Assembly: GCA_958510875.1 (NCBI GenBank)
Contig: CAUEHT010000002.1
Span: forward strand, 806,001 to 870,000
DNA length: 64,000 nucleotides
DNA from: Endomychus coccineus
Lineage: Eukaryota > Arthropoda > Insecta > Coleoptera > Endomychidae
Direction: 5' to 3'
A program made the translations under genes and the position numbers. The notes below the pieces were generated by a model that ran no database searches, had not been told where the DNA came from, and was given only the letters and a program-made list of their open reading frames with translations. This document shows positions 32,485 through 45,856 of the stretch, piece by piece. Numbering within the stretch: position 1 is the first letter of the stretch; each line of letters opens with the position of its first letter.

Positions 32485-33549
32485 ATATAAGAATAGAATA
32501 AGAATAAGAATAATTTTTATTTTACCTTATTGTAAGATACAATAAATTTACAATAAGAGAAATAATTGCATTAAGTATAGTAGTTTATGTGACATTTGTA
32601 AAATAAAAGAAAAATTGGAATCCCATGTAAATTCTCATTGGAATTTGTTTTATGGGAATAGAGTTGTAAAAGTTAGGATAAGTACCATTAATTAGTATTT
32701 AGCAATATAACAACCAGATATAAATACATAGATAATTAAATAAGTAGGTAAATAAATAGACCAATTATTGAGGATCAGAACAAAAATTCAAAAAGCGTAT
32801 GAGAAATTTTTTAAAAGAATTAAGTGAGGGAATGAGTGGTTTATTAGTGATTTGAAGTAAAAATTTAGGGAACTTATAAACAGAGTTTAACATATATGTT
32901 ATGATTAAGTAAAAGAGTCTAGCACCAATAACAATAATAATTGGATTCTAGCAAAACTGTTAAGCAGAATTAATATAATGTAAAACGGTATTTATCTAAA
33001 TGAAATTCTTGAAGTACTCTCTTCCTTTCTGTAAGATGTTTTCTTATTTTATTTTTAAAGGCCTTAGTAGGTCCGTTGACATTTTTTAACTCTGCTGGTG
33101 GTTGATTCCAAAGTCTTGGCCCTAAATATGTAAATGTACTTTGCATTATCGTTTTATGACATCTTGGGGTTTGTATGTTAATAGATGTGGTAGATCTAGT
33201 ATTATAATTGACGTTCAATGGTATTTTCAATGCTTCATTATTTTTAAGATGTAATAAAATTTGTTTAGCGTACAGTTGCTTAATGTCGAGCACATATGAA
33301 ATTCTGAACAGCTCATCAGTTGAAAACATTCTAGTTTTATTGTAGATTATTTTTAATATCTTTTTTTGCATTTTCTTTAATTTATCATGTAATACTTTCC
33401 CCATTGCTCCCCAAGCAATTATGCCCTAGCTAAGAATGTTCTCGACAAAAGAGTGATACAGAATTTTTAGTTGCTGCACACTAAGTATGTTCTTTAAATG
33501 ACACATTCTGTAAACAATGCCTCTTAATTTTTTTATCATTTCTTGGGCA
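32485..33549 (-). mobile_element. LINE N2 copy b, RT C-terminus and 3' end only
   Basis: Contains the (TTCTTA)n-like 3' tail near 32490-32515 and an open C-terminal frame 33404-32970 (KKMQKKILKIIYNKTR, LYAKQILLHLKNN, YLGPRLWNQPPAELKN). It stops at a junction 'gggcatggatttctcaaaca', where spacer sequence begins. Copy c has exactly the same breakpoint, so b and c are one event duplicated. Confidence 0.85.
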
Positions 33550-34830
33550 TGGATTTCTCAAACATATCGGTAGTAGAACCATTGTAAAAACCAATTCCCA
33601 GTATTAAAACTGTACAATCTACCCTTTTTGTTATAAATACAAAGATACAGAATTTATTCCATTAGTAACTTGCAAAATGCAATTGTGTTTTGTTTGTACA
33701 TCTCTCAATCAAGTTTGAACATCTCTATTTTGGATGCTACATAGTCTCAGAGGGAGTTATGTTATACAAAATTTATTATTAAGTTTTCCCCTTACCTTGA
33801 TTCTTGTTACATATGCATAAGCAAAGTTCAATTTGAAGTATTGAAACTGTACGATTCATCCTTTGGATGCCTTCGTCTCTTAATGTATCAAAATATCCAT
33901 AAAATGATGTATACTTTGTTGAACGTATACCTTGTGGTAGCAAATTAATTGTTCGACACTTTCATAATCATTTTCATGCATATAACATCCATACAATTGG
34001 TTATGGTGAAATTTTTCCACCAACTGTCATATGTACCTATGAAATGAGTGAATTGAACATTAAGAATTCCTTCCTTTCCAAAAACATATGAAACACTCTT
34101 GTATACATCTTTTCCTTTCCTTATTCCATATAATTTATCCATATTTAGCATTGAATTCTTGAAAGATGCTATTATATGTATCTATCATAACGTTGTATCT
34201 ACGTTGAAAATGTGAAATGACAATTTAGATCCTAAAACATAATACACCATACACATGTATATGAAAATATCTTTATTGTATCTATAGTGACATTACTCGA
34301 GTACTTTGAAAGGCTTGTACTGTGAATTTGAAGTAATTCTGAGTGAATCCAATGATCGTGCTGCTACTGGAAGATGCTATGCTTACTGTAGAATATGACA
34401 CATATCTTGTTATGTACCTTAGTAAATCAGTTGTACTTATATCGTAGATGATGTACATACCTTTCTTAATCGTTTTGTTATTCTTTCAAAATCCCTATGT
34501 ACTTTAGTTTGTTGCAAGAATATGTATGTAGGCACCATAATTGATATTCTCAATTTATCTATTTCTAAAATAAAATATGGAAAGTCTTATTGTTACACAT
34601 TGTTCAGACATACCTCTAGAACGTTTTTTAATAGATGGGGCCCCACGTTCATATCTTATTTATGTAGTTTTGTTAACTTTTAGTTAGAGACATGTTGTTT
34701 ACTACATATAACTCCCAGACTATGAATAAGGTTAGATTTTGGTGAAATAAGACCATAGATTTGTTGCATAGCTTATTGAAAAGATTCTACAGTCGATATA
34801 TATGCTATTTCGTGCCCCAAAGCTTCCAAG
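33550..34830. repeat. Spacer and gamma upstream flank of module W copy 7
   Basis: From 'ctcaaacatatcggtagtag' it follows the common spacer, then 'ccaccaactgtcatatg' near 34017 and the gamma upstream element 'acctctagaacg' near 34612. No gene. Confidence 0.75.
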
Positions 34831-35197
34831 GATGTAGAAATGTACTTGTACCCCTAGGAAGAATATCTTCGTCCATGGACCATTTTGGACATTCATAGGC
34901 AGTATAGAAGTTGTATAATACTTTTCGCATTGCTTTCGCATCATTTCATTATAAATACACCTCCAAAATCAGTTCTCTTCGTGAGTTATCACTTAATCCT
35001 TACATAGGTTACCGTCAAAACACGTCAAATCTTTATGATTTATTTCAAGCTACTTAGCGGCATTTTTGGGTTACGTCTTGGAATTAGTTTGGTGCCACTT
35101 TAACATTATCGATGACGATCTTTCGAATGGTGAATTTTAATTGAACGTAGAGGCCCTAGTTTTTGATTTTGGAAAATTTCCGAGAAAATCTTGCAAT

Positions 35198-35593
35198 ATG
35201 GATGACAAAAATTGGTATTATATCGATTTGAATAAAAATATCCCCAACTCTTGTGTCAGATTAATTAATTTGACGTTTCTAAGAATGCCAAATTTCGCAA
35301 TTTTATAGGAAAGTTTAAACACTCAGATATCTTTAGCGCTTGAGGCTCCGGGATTTTCACTTGGCCTATCGAAATTAGAAGGATTAAATTATCTAAAAAC
35401 ACAATTCCATGAACGCCAGATGTCCTATGTAATAAGCTACGAACGAAATGATTTTGACATATGCCTCGAGGAGCTCGCTACGCGTAAGTTAGAGTTTATA
35501 CATTTTACCTCGATCTTGTTAATTTGGGGCCGTTTCGTGGCCCGTACGGCCGGCGCCAGCTGTAATAAAGTCTTTTTTGCTATGGGCCGCTAG
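35198..35593 (+). pseudogene. ORF2 of module W copy 7, TAG at codon 37
   Basis: MDDKNWYYID start. Tyr (TAC) becomes TAG at 35306-35308 in the context NFAIL(Y). The downstream frame remains open to MGR-TAG with several extra replacements (ERQMSYVISY; DICLEELA). Part of the middle therefore looks alpha-like, another sign of exchange between subtypes. Confidence 0.55.
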
Positions 35594-35775
35594 CATTTAT
35601 CCGCTTCGGGTATATTTTAGTAGCTAGAAAATTCCCTTTGGTACGTTGCACGTTAGACGTGCATAGGTGAGACCTGAGAGTACCTGTTTCTATTTGGATT
35701 AAATTTTCGTATTTAAAAGACATTTTGGGGTTCAAAAATGTGCCTATCCTATGACCCCGCTCATAATCTAACGAC

Positions 35776-35868
35776 ATGAAGCGAAAACGGCACGCCAAAA
35801 GTCCTCGTAAAAACGTTCTATGTACCGTAAATTTGCACTTTTCTAACTCGCGAGCTACGGGCTTCTAA
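35776..35868 (+). pseudogene. ORF3 of module W copy 7, stopped after 30 codons
   Basis: MKRKRHAKSPRKNVL start, then TAA where copies 2 and 9 read TCA (Ser) before RERHSIYG. The frame is otherwise open to the normal end near 35950. It shares KSPRK and CTVNLHFSN with copy 12. Confidence 0.45.
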
Positions 35869-36256
35869 CGTGAACGTCATTCGATTTACGGAAAATTAAC
35901 TATTTCAAAACAGTTTTCGACCCGGTTTGGGGCTTATGCGACCTTCTAAAAGGTTCAAAGTTAACGTTTCAATCATTTTTTGGGCTCGCTGCGCTCGCTT
36001 CATTTAGCTTGTCGTGTTCAAAAATGTTCGTCGATTAGGTCGAAAATCGCATATTCCTAGTGAGTTTTCTAGTAACTCGAGTACCAACTTAAACCGGCCA
36101 GTATTATAGTTGACTAGTTGATTTTACGGGCTACGCCCCGCTAAGCTACGCCCCGCTGACGTACAGTTGTTTTCATGTGCAACGCCTTTTTGAGGGTTTA
36201 GTCGGATAGTGCGTGGTAACCTTTTGGTGAGGTGTATGTGTACCTTTAGGTTGTCA

Positions 36257-36889
36257 CTTGGACAAACGTCAACTTGACAGTTGTAGGTTATATAGAGATA
36301 GGTATGCGTTCATAAAAAAGCACGTGTCACAATTTATTCTATGGTTTAAATCGTATGTCACTTTGACATTTATAGGTTATATAGAGAGTGGTAGATATTC
36401 ATAGGAGTATAAAATTGGAAGGGAGTCAAATCTTGGTCGAGAGTGTAGTTCTAAAGTACTCTCTTGAATTTGTGACGTACATTACTTTGCCATTTGTAGG
36501 TTATATAATTAAATCATTGAAACTTCAAGTATTGCAAAAGAAAATGCTGATAAATTATAGTTGCTCTACAACTACATGGATCCTCAAATACTATAGATAC
36601 AACAACAACTTGGCTCCTAGAATGCTATACAACAAATTAAAATATTTGCAACTCTACTTTAAGATTAAATGTCTTTGAATCATTCATCTTCCTTTAGAGA
36701 ATGCAACTTTTCAAATGTAAGGAGTCTTGTACCTGTAGTGTTCTTACCACTACAGTAATAACAATACCTTAGTTTTCATTTTGTTGAATGATTCCTTGTA
36801 CACTGTTATTTACTCATTTTGGTTCTTGGAATGTTGTTGAAATAATAATTAAATTAATAATTTTCTATGTACCTAAAGTGATAGTAAAA
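36257..36889. repeat. S3-type spacer
   Basis: GTCAC...TAGGTTATATA motifs near 36258, 36357 and 36480 (the last with 'acattac' in place of the palindrome half). A weakly conserved frame (GSQILVESVVLKYSLEF... to FKIKCL) is shared with 47020-47283. The frame probably reflects recent duplication, not a gene. Confidence 0.6.
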
Positions 36890-37195
36890 CACGGTCGTAC
36901 ATATAGGTCCGGAAACTCTACGGTTGACATGAGTCGCTTACGCGTCGTCAAACTCGTAGTCCCTCGCTCAGTCACCAGCTGGCGCTTGGATCACGACGTG
37001 GTGAAACGATTTTGAAAACGCAGATATGCCTTGTATTTACAAGTCAACTGACAATTTTCAGAAAATACTCCTACGTGGCGTCTTTTGGTACTACGCGAAA
37101 GTCATAAAACAATAGATCAGATGTAAAGAATATTAAATTAAAAGTCACAGATAAAATAGCAACATATGTGGAACATTACATAACTGAAATGGACA
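36890..37195. repeat. GC-richer block preceding LINE N3 (copy b)
   Basis: Second copy of the 29487-29793 block, joined at the same point to the LINE N3 palm fragment. The shared junction indicates one founding rearrangement. Confidence 0.5.
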
Positions 37196-38249
37196 ATGAT
37201 ATACGCAACTATACTAGTAATATTGTTATTAATTTATATAAATTCGATAGGGAGCCTCCCGATTGATGCAAAACTGATAAACTATGCTGACGATACAGTT
37301 ATTATATTCAGTGATAGATATTCACATTCACTCATGAATGAAGCTACATGTGGTCATAGTACTGTGAATTGCTGGTTACAATCAAACAAACTCAACCTCA
37401 ATTCAAATAAAACTAAATTCATAAGTTTCTCAATCACGAACGTTAGTGAATGCAATAACGTAAACAAACTATACATCCATACGAACTGTGAATGTGAAAA
37501 TTACATACAAGCTGCAGACCACATGAAATATCTTGGTATAATCATTGACAAAAATCTTAGGTGGAATATTCAAGTAGAACATTTAGCAAGCAAAGTAAGA
37601 AAACTAATTTATAAATTTTACCAAATAAGAGAATACATGCGTATGCTTAAAAATATATACAAAGCTCTGGTGGAATCTTTATTGAAATATGGCATCGAAG
37701 CGTGGGGGTCTATATAAAAATGCAATGGAACCTCTTAATGTTGTACAAAATTACGTGTTAAAAATAATATTAAACAAATCTAAAAGATTTTCTACGGATA
37801 TTTTATACAAACAAATGAATGTGCTAAAAGTAAGAACACTTTACATATATCAATGTCTAATCTACATGCATCTAAAAGTGGAAACTAAGTGCATAGAACA
37901 TGCCTATCACACAAGAGCAGCTTACAATGAAGAAATCAAAATTATTAAATTCGCCAAAAGAAAATGTCAAAATAGTATTTCCTTCAACGGATCAAAAGTC
38001 TTTAACAAACTTCCGTTAGCATTGAGATCAATTAATAATGATGTTAAAAGATTCAAATATGAAGTCTATACTTATCTCATTGATAACGCCCACATATTTG
38101 TGAGTTGTCTTAGCGTTTCTTAATTATTGTTATATTGCTCACTCGAAATATCAATTATATTTATTATCTGACTAATAAATCGTAATATATAATATTCAAT
38201 TATCTACTGTACTGTTGTAATAAATTATACGGCACAATACAAACCTCTT
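37196..38249 (+). mobile_element. LINE N3 copy b, lacking the Penelope insertion
   Basis: The same 5' truncation as copy a. YADD is present near 37285, and the thumb is uninterrupted through AADHMKYLGIIIDKNLRWN. The sequence ATGAAATATCTTG at 37523-37535 is the pre-insertion form of the Penelope target. An indel near 37712 shifts the frame after GIEAWG. The C-terminus (VVQNYVLKIILNKSKRFSTD) continues to 38123, followed by the 3' untranslated part. Confidence 0.85.
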
Positions 38250-39094
38250 GGCGTTTAGGTGTCTATTTTCCTGTATTCACGTGATACCAGTTTTAGTTTC
38301 AATAAACATATTCTTAGGTATTCTTATTCTTATACTGTTCTCTTTTCTGAAGTTACATATAGCCTACTATTTAAGTAATCGATGGAGAATACCTCACCCT
38401 CTCCTGGTTGTGATGTATTATTTGGAAACGTTTGCAACTCTATCAACTTTTTCAAAAGTGAAAGGTGTCTTTGAATCATTCAACTTCATACAAAGAAAAT
38501 AGAAATTCAATCAAACATTTGAATGAAGGGTAACTCTATTTCTTCAAAAGTACCTACCTATATAATACTTGAATCAATGATTTTCTTATCTCATATTAGT
38601 AACATACATTACTGTTTAAGTAATCGAAGAAGATGACCCCACCCCCTTTTGGTTCTGACTTATTATTTGGAAAAGTTTCCCAGTAAAGAAAGAACCTAAA
38701 TAGAACCAGTATGTAGGAAGGTTTTTACTTCTCATAACGTAATTCGATATAACATTCAAATATAAATTAGAAATAATCAACCTTATCACGTAAAAGAACT
38801 GTTAAAAGTACAGAGGAGCTTCCAACTCTGATGGTGCATGCTGCTAGTCGAAAGGTCCTCAGTATTTTAATAGTATTCTTAGTGGATAAGGGTGATTATT
38901 CACAGTGTTATAGTTTATACACAATGTGAACTCTTTTATGGGTTTTTGGATTTTCATATGTCTTGAACCCACCTTGAAATCAAACAATGTTATTTGCAAA
39001 TTTGTAACTATACCCCCTATTTTCTGTGGTATCTAGCAAATAGCTACACTTCAAATAATCGAGGGAGAACCTACACCCCTTCTTGGTTGAATAT
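38250..39094. repeat. Spacer, copy of 31641-32484
   Basis: Same TTAAGTAATCGA-based units, differing by scattered substitutions. No gene. Confidence 0.72.
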
Positions 39095-40164
39095 AAGAAT
39101 AGAATAAGAATAATTTTTATTTTACCTTATTGTAAGATACAATAAATTTACAATAAGAGAAATAATTGCATTAAGTATAGTAGTTTATGTGACATTTGTA
39201 AAATAAAAGAAACATTGGAATCCCATGTAAATTCTCCTTGGAATTTGTTTCATGGGAATAGAGTTGTAAAAAGTTAGGATAAGTACCATTAATTAGTATT
39301 TAGCAATATAACAACCAGATATAATAAAAACGTATACCTATACATACATAAATACATAGATAATTAAATAAGTAGGTAAATAAGTAGACCAATTATTGAG
39401 GATCAGAACAAAAATTCAAAAAGCGTATAAGAAATTTTTTAAAAGAATCAAGTGAGGGAATGAGTGGTTTTTCAGTGATTTGAAGTAAAAATTTAGGGAA
39501 CTTATAAACAGAGTTTAACATATATGTTATGATTAAGTAAAAGAGTCTAGCACCAATAACAGTAATAATTGGATTCTAGCAAAACTATTAAGCAGAATTA
39601 ATATAATGTAAAACGGTATTTATCTAAATGAAATCCTTTCTGTAAGATACGTTTTTTTATTCTATTTTTAAAGGCCTCAGTAGGTCCGTTGACATTTTTT
39701 AACTCTGCTGGTGGTTGATTCCAAAGTCTTGGCCCTAAATATGTAAATGTACTTTGCATTATCGTTTTATGACATCTTGGGGTTTGTATGTTAATGGATG
39801 TGGTAGATCTAGTATTATAATTGACGTTCAATGGTATTTTCAATGCTTCATTATTTTTAAGATGTAATAAAATTTGTTTAGCGTACAGTTGCTTAATGTG
39901 GAGCACATATGAAATTCTGAACAGCTCCTCAGTTGAAAACATTCTAGTTTTATTGTAGATTATTTTTAATATCTTTTTTTGCATTTTCATTAATTTATCA
40001 TGTAATACTTTCCCCATTGCTCCCCAAGCAATTATGCCCTAGCTAAGAATGTTCTCGACAAAAGAGTGATACAGAATTTTTAGTTGCTGCACACTAAGTA
40101 TGTTCTTCAAATGACACATTCTGTAAACAATGCCTCTTAATTTTTTTATCATTTCTTGGGCATG
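39095..40164 (-). mobile_element. LINE N2 copy c, RT C-terminus and 3' end
   Basis: Partner of copy b with the same truncation breakpoint. The C-terminal frame (40017-39598) is shortened near 39640, where 'ttgaagtactctcttcc' is missing. It retains YLGPRLWNQPPAELKN. Confidence 0.85.
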
Positions 40165-40683
40165 GATTTCTCAAACATATCGGTAGTAGAACCATTGTAA
40201 AAACCAATTCCCAGTATTAAAACTGTACGATCTACCCTTTTTGTTATAAATACAAAGATACAGAATTTATTCCTATTAGTAACTTGCAAAATGCAATTGT
40301 GTTTTGTTTGTACATCTCTCAATCAAGTTTGAACATCTCTATTTTGAATGCTACATAGTCTCAGAGGAAGTTATGTTATACAAAATTTACTACCCGTTGA
40401 GGAAGCATTTTTTCTCTTTTCAGCTTCGAATCTGATATATGCCAGGAATAATGAAGTGAAAGGAAGCATTTCATTATTAAGTTTTCCCCTTACCTTGATT
40501 CTTGTTACATATGCATGAGCAAAGTTCAATTTGAAGTATTGAAACTGTACGATTCATCCTTTGGATGCCTCCGTCTCTTAATGTATCAAAATATCCATAA
40601 AATGATGTATACTTTGTTGAAAGTATACCTTGTGGTAGCAAATTAATTGTTCAACACTTTCATAATCATTTTCATGCATATAA
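40165..40683. repeat. Common spacer
   Basis: From 'ggatttctcaaacatatcgg' it matches 33550 onward, but keeps about 115 bp that copy lacks near 40390-40470. No gene. Confidence 0.7.
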
Positions 40684-41105
40684 CTACAACTACAACTTTA
40701 TTGCTGTATAGTTTTGTACACTAAATTAGATTATACATTTTTCGAAACTGTTAAAACAATTAATAAATGTGATATATTGAGGAGTGACAGCTTGAGTTAA
40801 TTAAATAAACTTGCGTGCTGTCATTTCAATAACATCCATAGGTATACAACAATAATAGCGAACGAAAGAAGAAGAAAAAAAAAAAAAAAAAAAAAAAAAG
40901 AAGAGTAAAAAAAGAAAAGTAAAAAAGAAAGGATAGATTATGCAATAATAAATAAGATAGAAAAGAAGTTGATTCATTTTAAGTAAAGCCACTAAGTAAT
41001 TTGGATCAAGACGTAGGTTGAATAAATAAATAAATGCTGCTGTTTCACTTGATTAATATTAATTTTTCAGGTTAAATTATGTATGAGCATGTTGTTATTG
41101 GTGAT
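40684..41105 (-). mobile_element. Unique insertion with a tandem (GTTGTA) tail and poly-A tract
   Basis: About 420 bp absent from all other spacers; the flanks 'tgcatataac' and 'aacaattgg' meet in related units. On the minus strand it ends CAATAAAGTTGTAGTTGTAG, that is an AATAAA signal followed by a short tandem tail, typical of CR1/L2/I-type LINE 3' ends. It also contains a long homopurine run near 40869-40925. No protein is recognised. Confidence 0.55.
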
Positions 41106-41942
41106 AACAATTGGTTTTGGTGAAATTTCTCCACCAACTGACATAAGTACCTATGAAATGAGTGAATTGAACATTAAGAATCCCTTCCTTTCCAAAAACA
41201 TATGAAATACTCTTGTATACATCTTTTCCTTTCCTTATTCCATATAATTTATCCATATTTGGCATTGAATTCTTGAAAGATGCTATTATATGTGTCTGTC
41301 ATAACGTTGTATCTACGTTGAGAATGTGAAATGACAATTTAGATCCTAAAACATAATACACCATACACATGTATATGAAAATATCTTTATTGTATCTATA
41401 GTGACATTACTCGAGTACTTTGAAAGGCTTGTACTGTGAATTTGGAGTAATTCTGAGTGAATCCAATGATCGTGCTGCTACTGGAAGATGCTACGCTTAC
41501 TGTAGAATATGACACATATCTTGTTATGTACCTTAGTAAATCAGTTGTACTAATATCGTAGATGATGTACATACCTTTCTTAATCGTTTTGTTATTCTTT
41601 CAATCTCTATGTACTTTAGTTTGTTGCAAGAATATGTATGTAGGCACCATAATTGATATTCTCAATTTATCTATTTCTAAAATAAAATATGGAAAGTCTT
41701 ATTGTCACACATTGTTCAGACATACCTCTAGAACGTTTTTTAATAGATGGGGCCCCACGTTCATATCTTATTTATGTAGTTTTGTTGACTTTTAGTTAGA
41801 GACATGTTGTTTACTACATATAACTCCCAGACTATGAATAAGGTTAGATTTTGGTGAAATAAGACCATAGATTTGTTGCATAGGTTATTAAAAAGATTCT
41901 AGAGTCGATATGTATGCTTTTTCGTGGCCCAAAGTACCGGAA
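41106..41942. repeat. Spacer and gamma upstream flank of module W copy 8
   Basis: Continuation of the common spacer ('ccaccaactgacataag' near 41129) into the gamma upstream element near 41727. No gene. Confidence 0.7.
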
Positions 41943-42458
41943 AATGTAGAAATGTACTTGTACCCCTAGGAAGTATACCTTCGTCCATGGACCATTTAGG
42001 GAGTTTCTGAGCAGTATATAGCTATTTAAGATCTCTTGGTATTATTTCTACATCGTTTTATTATACATACACCTCCGAAATCAGTTCTCTTCGTGAGTTA
42101 TCACTTAATCCTTACATAGGTTACCGTCAAAACACGTCAAATCTTTATGATTTATTTTAAGCTACTTAGCGCATTTTTGGGCTACGTCTTGGACTATAGT
42201 TTGGTTCCATTTTAACATTATCGATGACGATCTTTCGAATGGTGAATTTTAATTGAACGTAGAGGCCCTAGTTTTCGATTTTGGAAAATTTCCGAGAAAA
42301 TCTTGCAATATGGACGACAAAAATTGGTATTATACCGATTTGAATAAAAATATCCCCAACTCTTGTGTCAGATTAATTAATTTGACGTTTCTAAGAATGC
42401 CAAATTTCGCAATTTTATACGAAAGTTTAAACACTCAGATATCTTTAGCGCTTGAGGC
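41943..42458 (+). repeat. Module W copy 8 (gamma), cut inside ORF2
   Basis: Intact from the 5' block to codon 50 of ORF2 (SLALE context), then replaced at about 42459 by LINE N2 sequence on the minus strand. The remaining ORF2, ORF3, the hairpin region and the whole first spacer are gone. Confidence 0.85.
42310..42458 (+). pseudogene. ORF2 of module W copy 8, truncated by LINE N2
   Basis: MDDKNWYYTDLNKN to LALEA, then antisense LINE sequence (the frame runs on to 42534 by chance). A rearrangement with its breakpoint inside the gene. Confidence 0.7.
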
Positions 42459-43610
42459 ATCCTTTTTTGCATTTTCTCTAATTTATCATGTTATACTTTC
42501 CCCATTGCTCCCCAAGAAATTATGCCGTAGCTAAGAATGTTCTCGACAAAAGAGTGATACAGAATTTTTAGCTGCTGCACACTAAGTATGTTCTTTAAAT
42601 GACACATTCTGTAAACAATGCCTCTTAATTTTTTTATCATTTCTTGGGCATGTATATGCCATTTTATTAATTTATCTATTGTGACTCCTAAATATTTTAA
42701 TGAAGGGACAATTTCTAAGCAGGAATCGTTACCTGTTTTTAATTCCTTGAATTCAGGTTGCCCCCTCACATAAGAAGAGAACGTAAGTACTTTTGTTAGA
42801 TATTTTATCTTCACCTCTACACTTATTAATGTTACTTGAATTAATAATAGACACGACCTCATTTGGAGTTGTACTGTACAAGAACATGGATCTAGGACTC
42901 CTATTTTCATTAGTGTGAGTGTCAGTTTCATGCCTTCGTATTTTTTTTGCATAAGTTTTACCTATGTTAGCAAAGCGTTTATTGAAAGCATCTGAAATAT
43001 CAATAGGAGTTTTCACAATCTCATCACTTTCAAGCTTCAATTCCTTGATTTCCGATTTATTTTTGATCTTTTTGTTCTCAACTTTATTAATTGTTTCCCA
43101 TAATGCTTTATTAGACCCTACGTTATCCATAATTTCGTATTTGAAATGATTACACTTAGTTTTATGAATGAGGCCATTGAGTTTATTTCTGTATATTTTA
43201 TAACAATTATTAATAGTCTCATTATTTGGATATTTTAGATATTGCTGGTAAAAACAATTTCTAGTTTTTATAGACTTCAAAATGCCTGCTGTGATCCACT
43301 CTTTTCTTTTTATGTTTTTATTATAAATGATTTCAATATTAAGAGCCTTATAAACTGTGTCCCAATTTTCATCCTCCAATGATTTCCTTAATTTATCCTC
43401 GTCTATTTTTGTCACCAAAAAGTCATTTTTTACACCTTTAATATGATTAATATTTAATGCTAGTAAAGTGGAATAGTGATCTGTTATGGTTGTCTTTACG
43501 ATAGCAGCAGTAAATTCTGTATAAAGTTTATTTTTCATTTAAATATGATCAATACAAGATTTGCTTGTATTGCTTTCCCTCTTATCTCAGACAATGTCCT
43601 ATGCTGCTTT
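42459..43610 (-). mobile_element. LINE N2 copy d, internally deleted, fused to module W
   Basis: Endonuclease end (ITDHYSTLL near 43480), linker frame 43538-42753, then the RT-core deletion (ISNKST to YVRGQPEF near 42775) and the thumb (LKYLGVTIDKLIKW near 42680; LSVQQLKILYHSFVENILSYG near 42560). It is cut at MGKV and runs into module copy 8. The RT-core deletion matches copies a and e. Confidence 0.85.
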
Positions 43611-45481
43611 GTAATTGTACCCCCTAATTCTCAACATTCTAACAAATAGGTTCACACAATTACCTCTCCTTGTAAGAAAAAAAATTGTTATACCTACCTT
43701 ATGAATATCAAGCTAATTAAGTTTCAGCATTGCCATGCTAAATGCAATACAATTTTGTATGTTAATCTCTCAAGCTGCTTTTTCAATTATTTTCAATGCT
43801 ATTTGCGGTATCTGTGAAGTTACTTTATAAAAAAATCATTAATCGTACCATAAAATTTCTTATGAATATTGTGCTAGTATTTTCTTAACATGCTACCTAC
43901 AATTGACTTCTATTTGTAGATAGCTCAAGCAGCCTTTTACTTTATTTTCAGTCCAAATTACAGTCTTTGAGGAATGAGTAGAAGCTATTTTATAAAAAAA
44001 TCTATTAGCCGTTGAGGAAGCCTAAGCATTTTGTCTGTCTGAAGCAGAATGACATTCTCTTTTGAGCTACCATAAGGATACACCTTCTCAGTCAGTATGC
44101 CATTCGATGAGATTTCTCAAACATATCGGTAGCAGAACCATTGTAAAAACCAATTCCCAGTATTAAAACTGTACGATTTACCCTTTTTGTTATAAATACA
44201 AAGATACAGAATTCATTCCTATTAGTAACTTGCAAAATGCAATTGTGTTTCGTTTGTACCTACATGTCTCAAGCAAGTTTGTACATATCTATTTTTATTG
44301 CTAGATAGTCTCAGAGAAAGTTATGTTATAAAAAATGTACTACCCGTTGAGGAAGCATTTTTTCTCTTTTCAGCTTCGAATCTGATATACTTATGCCAGG
44401 AATAATGAAGAAAAAGGGTGCATTTCATTATTAAGTTTTCCTCCTACCTTTATTCTTTTCATATATACATTTGCAAAGCTCAATTTAAAGTATTGAAACT
44501 GTACAATCTATCATTTGTAAACTTTTCCGTCATCTCTCTTAATGTTGTATAACATCCATATAGTGATGTATACTTTGTCGAAAGTATACCTTGTGGCAGC
44601 AACTTCATTGTTGAAGACTTTTATAATCATTTTCATGCATGTACGTTTCCATACAATTGGTTTTGATATGATTTGGTGAGATTTTTCCACCAACTGACAT
44701 ATGTATGAATTGATACATGTAAATTGAACATTGGATGCTTTCCTTCCCAATAACATATGAAATACTCTTGTATACATCTTTTCCTCCCTTTATTTCATAT
44801 GATTTAGGCCTAATTAGCATCGGATTTCTAAAAGATGCTATTATATCATAACCTTGTATCTACGTTGAAAATGTGAAATGACGATTTAGATCCTGAAACA
44901 TAATACACCATACACATATATGAAAATGTCTTTATTGTAACTGAAATAACATTATTTGAATACTTTGAAAGGTTTGTACTATGAATTTGAACTAATTATG
45001 AGGGAATCCAATGTTCGTGGTGCTACATAACTCTGGACGATGCTACGTGTATAGTAGAATATGACAGATATCTTGATATATTCCTTGGAAATGTATTGAA
45101 CTCTCCTCATACATGATTCACATACCTTTCTATATCGTGTCGTCATTCTTTCAATCCCTATGTACTTTAATTTCTGCAAGAATATATCTGTTGGTTCCAA
45201 ACCTTGATATAATTCATATATTCAAATCTGAAATAAAGTATGTTTAATCTTATTGTTACATATTGTTCAGACATACCTCTAGAACGTTTTTCAATAGATG
45301 GGGCCCCTCGTTTATATGATATTTATGTAGTTTTGTTGACTTTCAATTAGATACATGAGTTTACGATTTACAACTCTTTGACTATGAATTAATTTGAGTT
45401 AAGACCATCGATTTGTAGCTACACTTATTGAAATTGTTCTTGAGTCGATAGGCATGGTTTTCCATGGCTCCAATACTCTAT
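43611..45481. repeat. Spacer and beta upstream flank of module W copy 9
   Basis: Close to 3956-5807. A minus-strand frame of 88 codons near 44511-44777 is also open at 58381-58647 but broken by indels in other units, so it is not called a gene. Confidence 0.72.
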
Positions 45482-45856
45482 AGATGTAAAAATGTACTCG
45501 TACCCCTAGGAAGTATACCTTCGTCCATGGACCATTTTAGACACTGATATGCCGTATAGAGTTTTTATAACGCTTTTCGCATTGCTCCTACTTCATTTCA
45601 TTATAAATACACCTCCGAAATCGATCGCTTTCGTAAATTATCAGGCAATTCTACATAGGTTACCGTCAAAACACATCAAATCTTTATGATTTATTTTAAA
45701 CTACTTAGAGGCATTTTTGGGGAGTGACCGCCGTTTACAAAGTAATCAAGAAATCACTTTGACTAAATCGTTGACGATCTTTCGAATGGTGAATTTTAAT
45801 TGAAAGTACAGGCTCTAGTTTTCGATTTGAGAATATTTTATTATTATTATCACATC

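Larger units (their letters stand above)
34831..36256 (+). repeat. Module W copy 7 (gamma subtype)
   Basis: Has TATAAATA at 34950 although the rest of the 5' half is gamma-like. The GC-rich minisatellite GCTACGCCCCGCT is present twice at 36130-36157. The ORF3 region resembles copy 12 rather than copies 3 and 4. ORF2 and ORF3 each carry a nonsense codon. Confidence 0.85.

Noticed and set aside
40869..40925. Long A/G-rich tract as a retrogene poly-A tail
   Set aside because: It is internal to the insertion, not at its boundary, and no coding sequence precedes it.
44511..44777. Minus-strand 88-codon frame in the spacer (also 58381-58647, partly 11730-11912)
   Set aside because: Indels break it in the other spacers at the same place. 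It has no recognisable domain, and differences between copies are not codon-biased.
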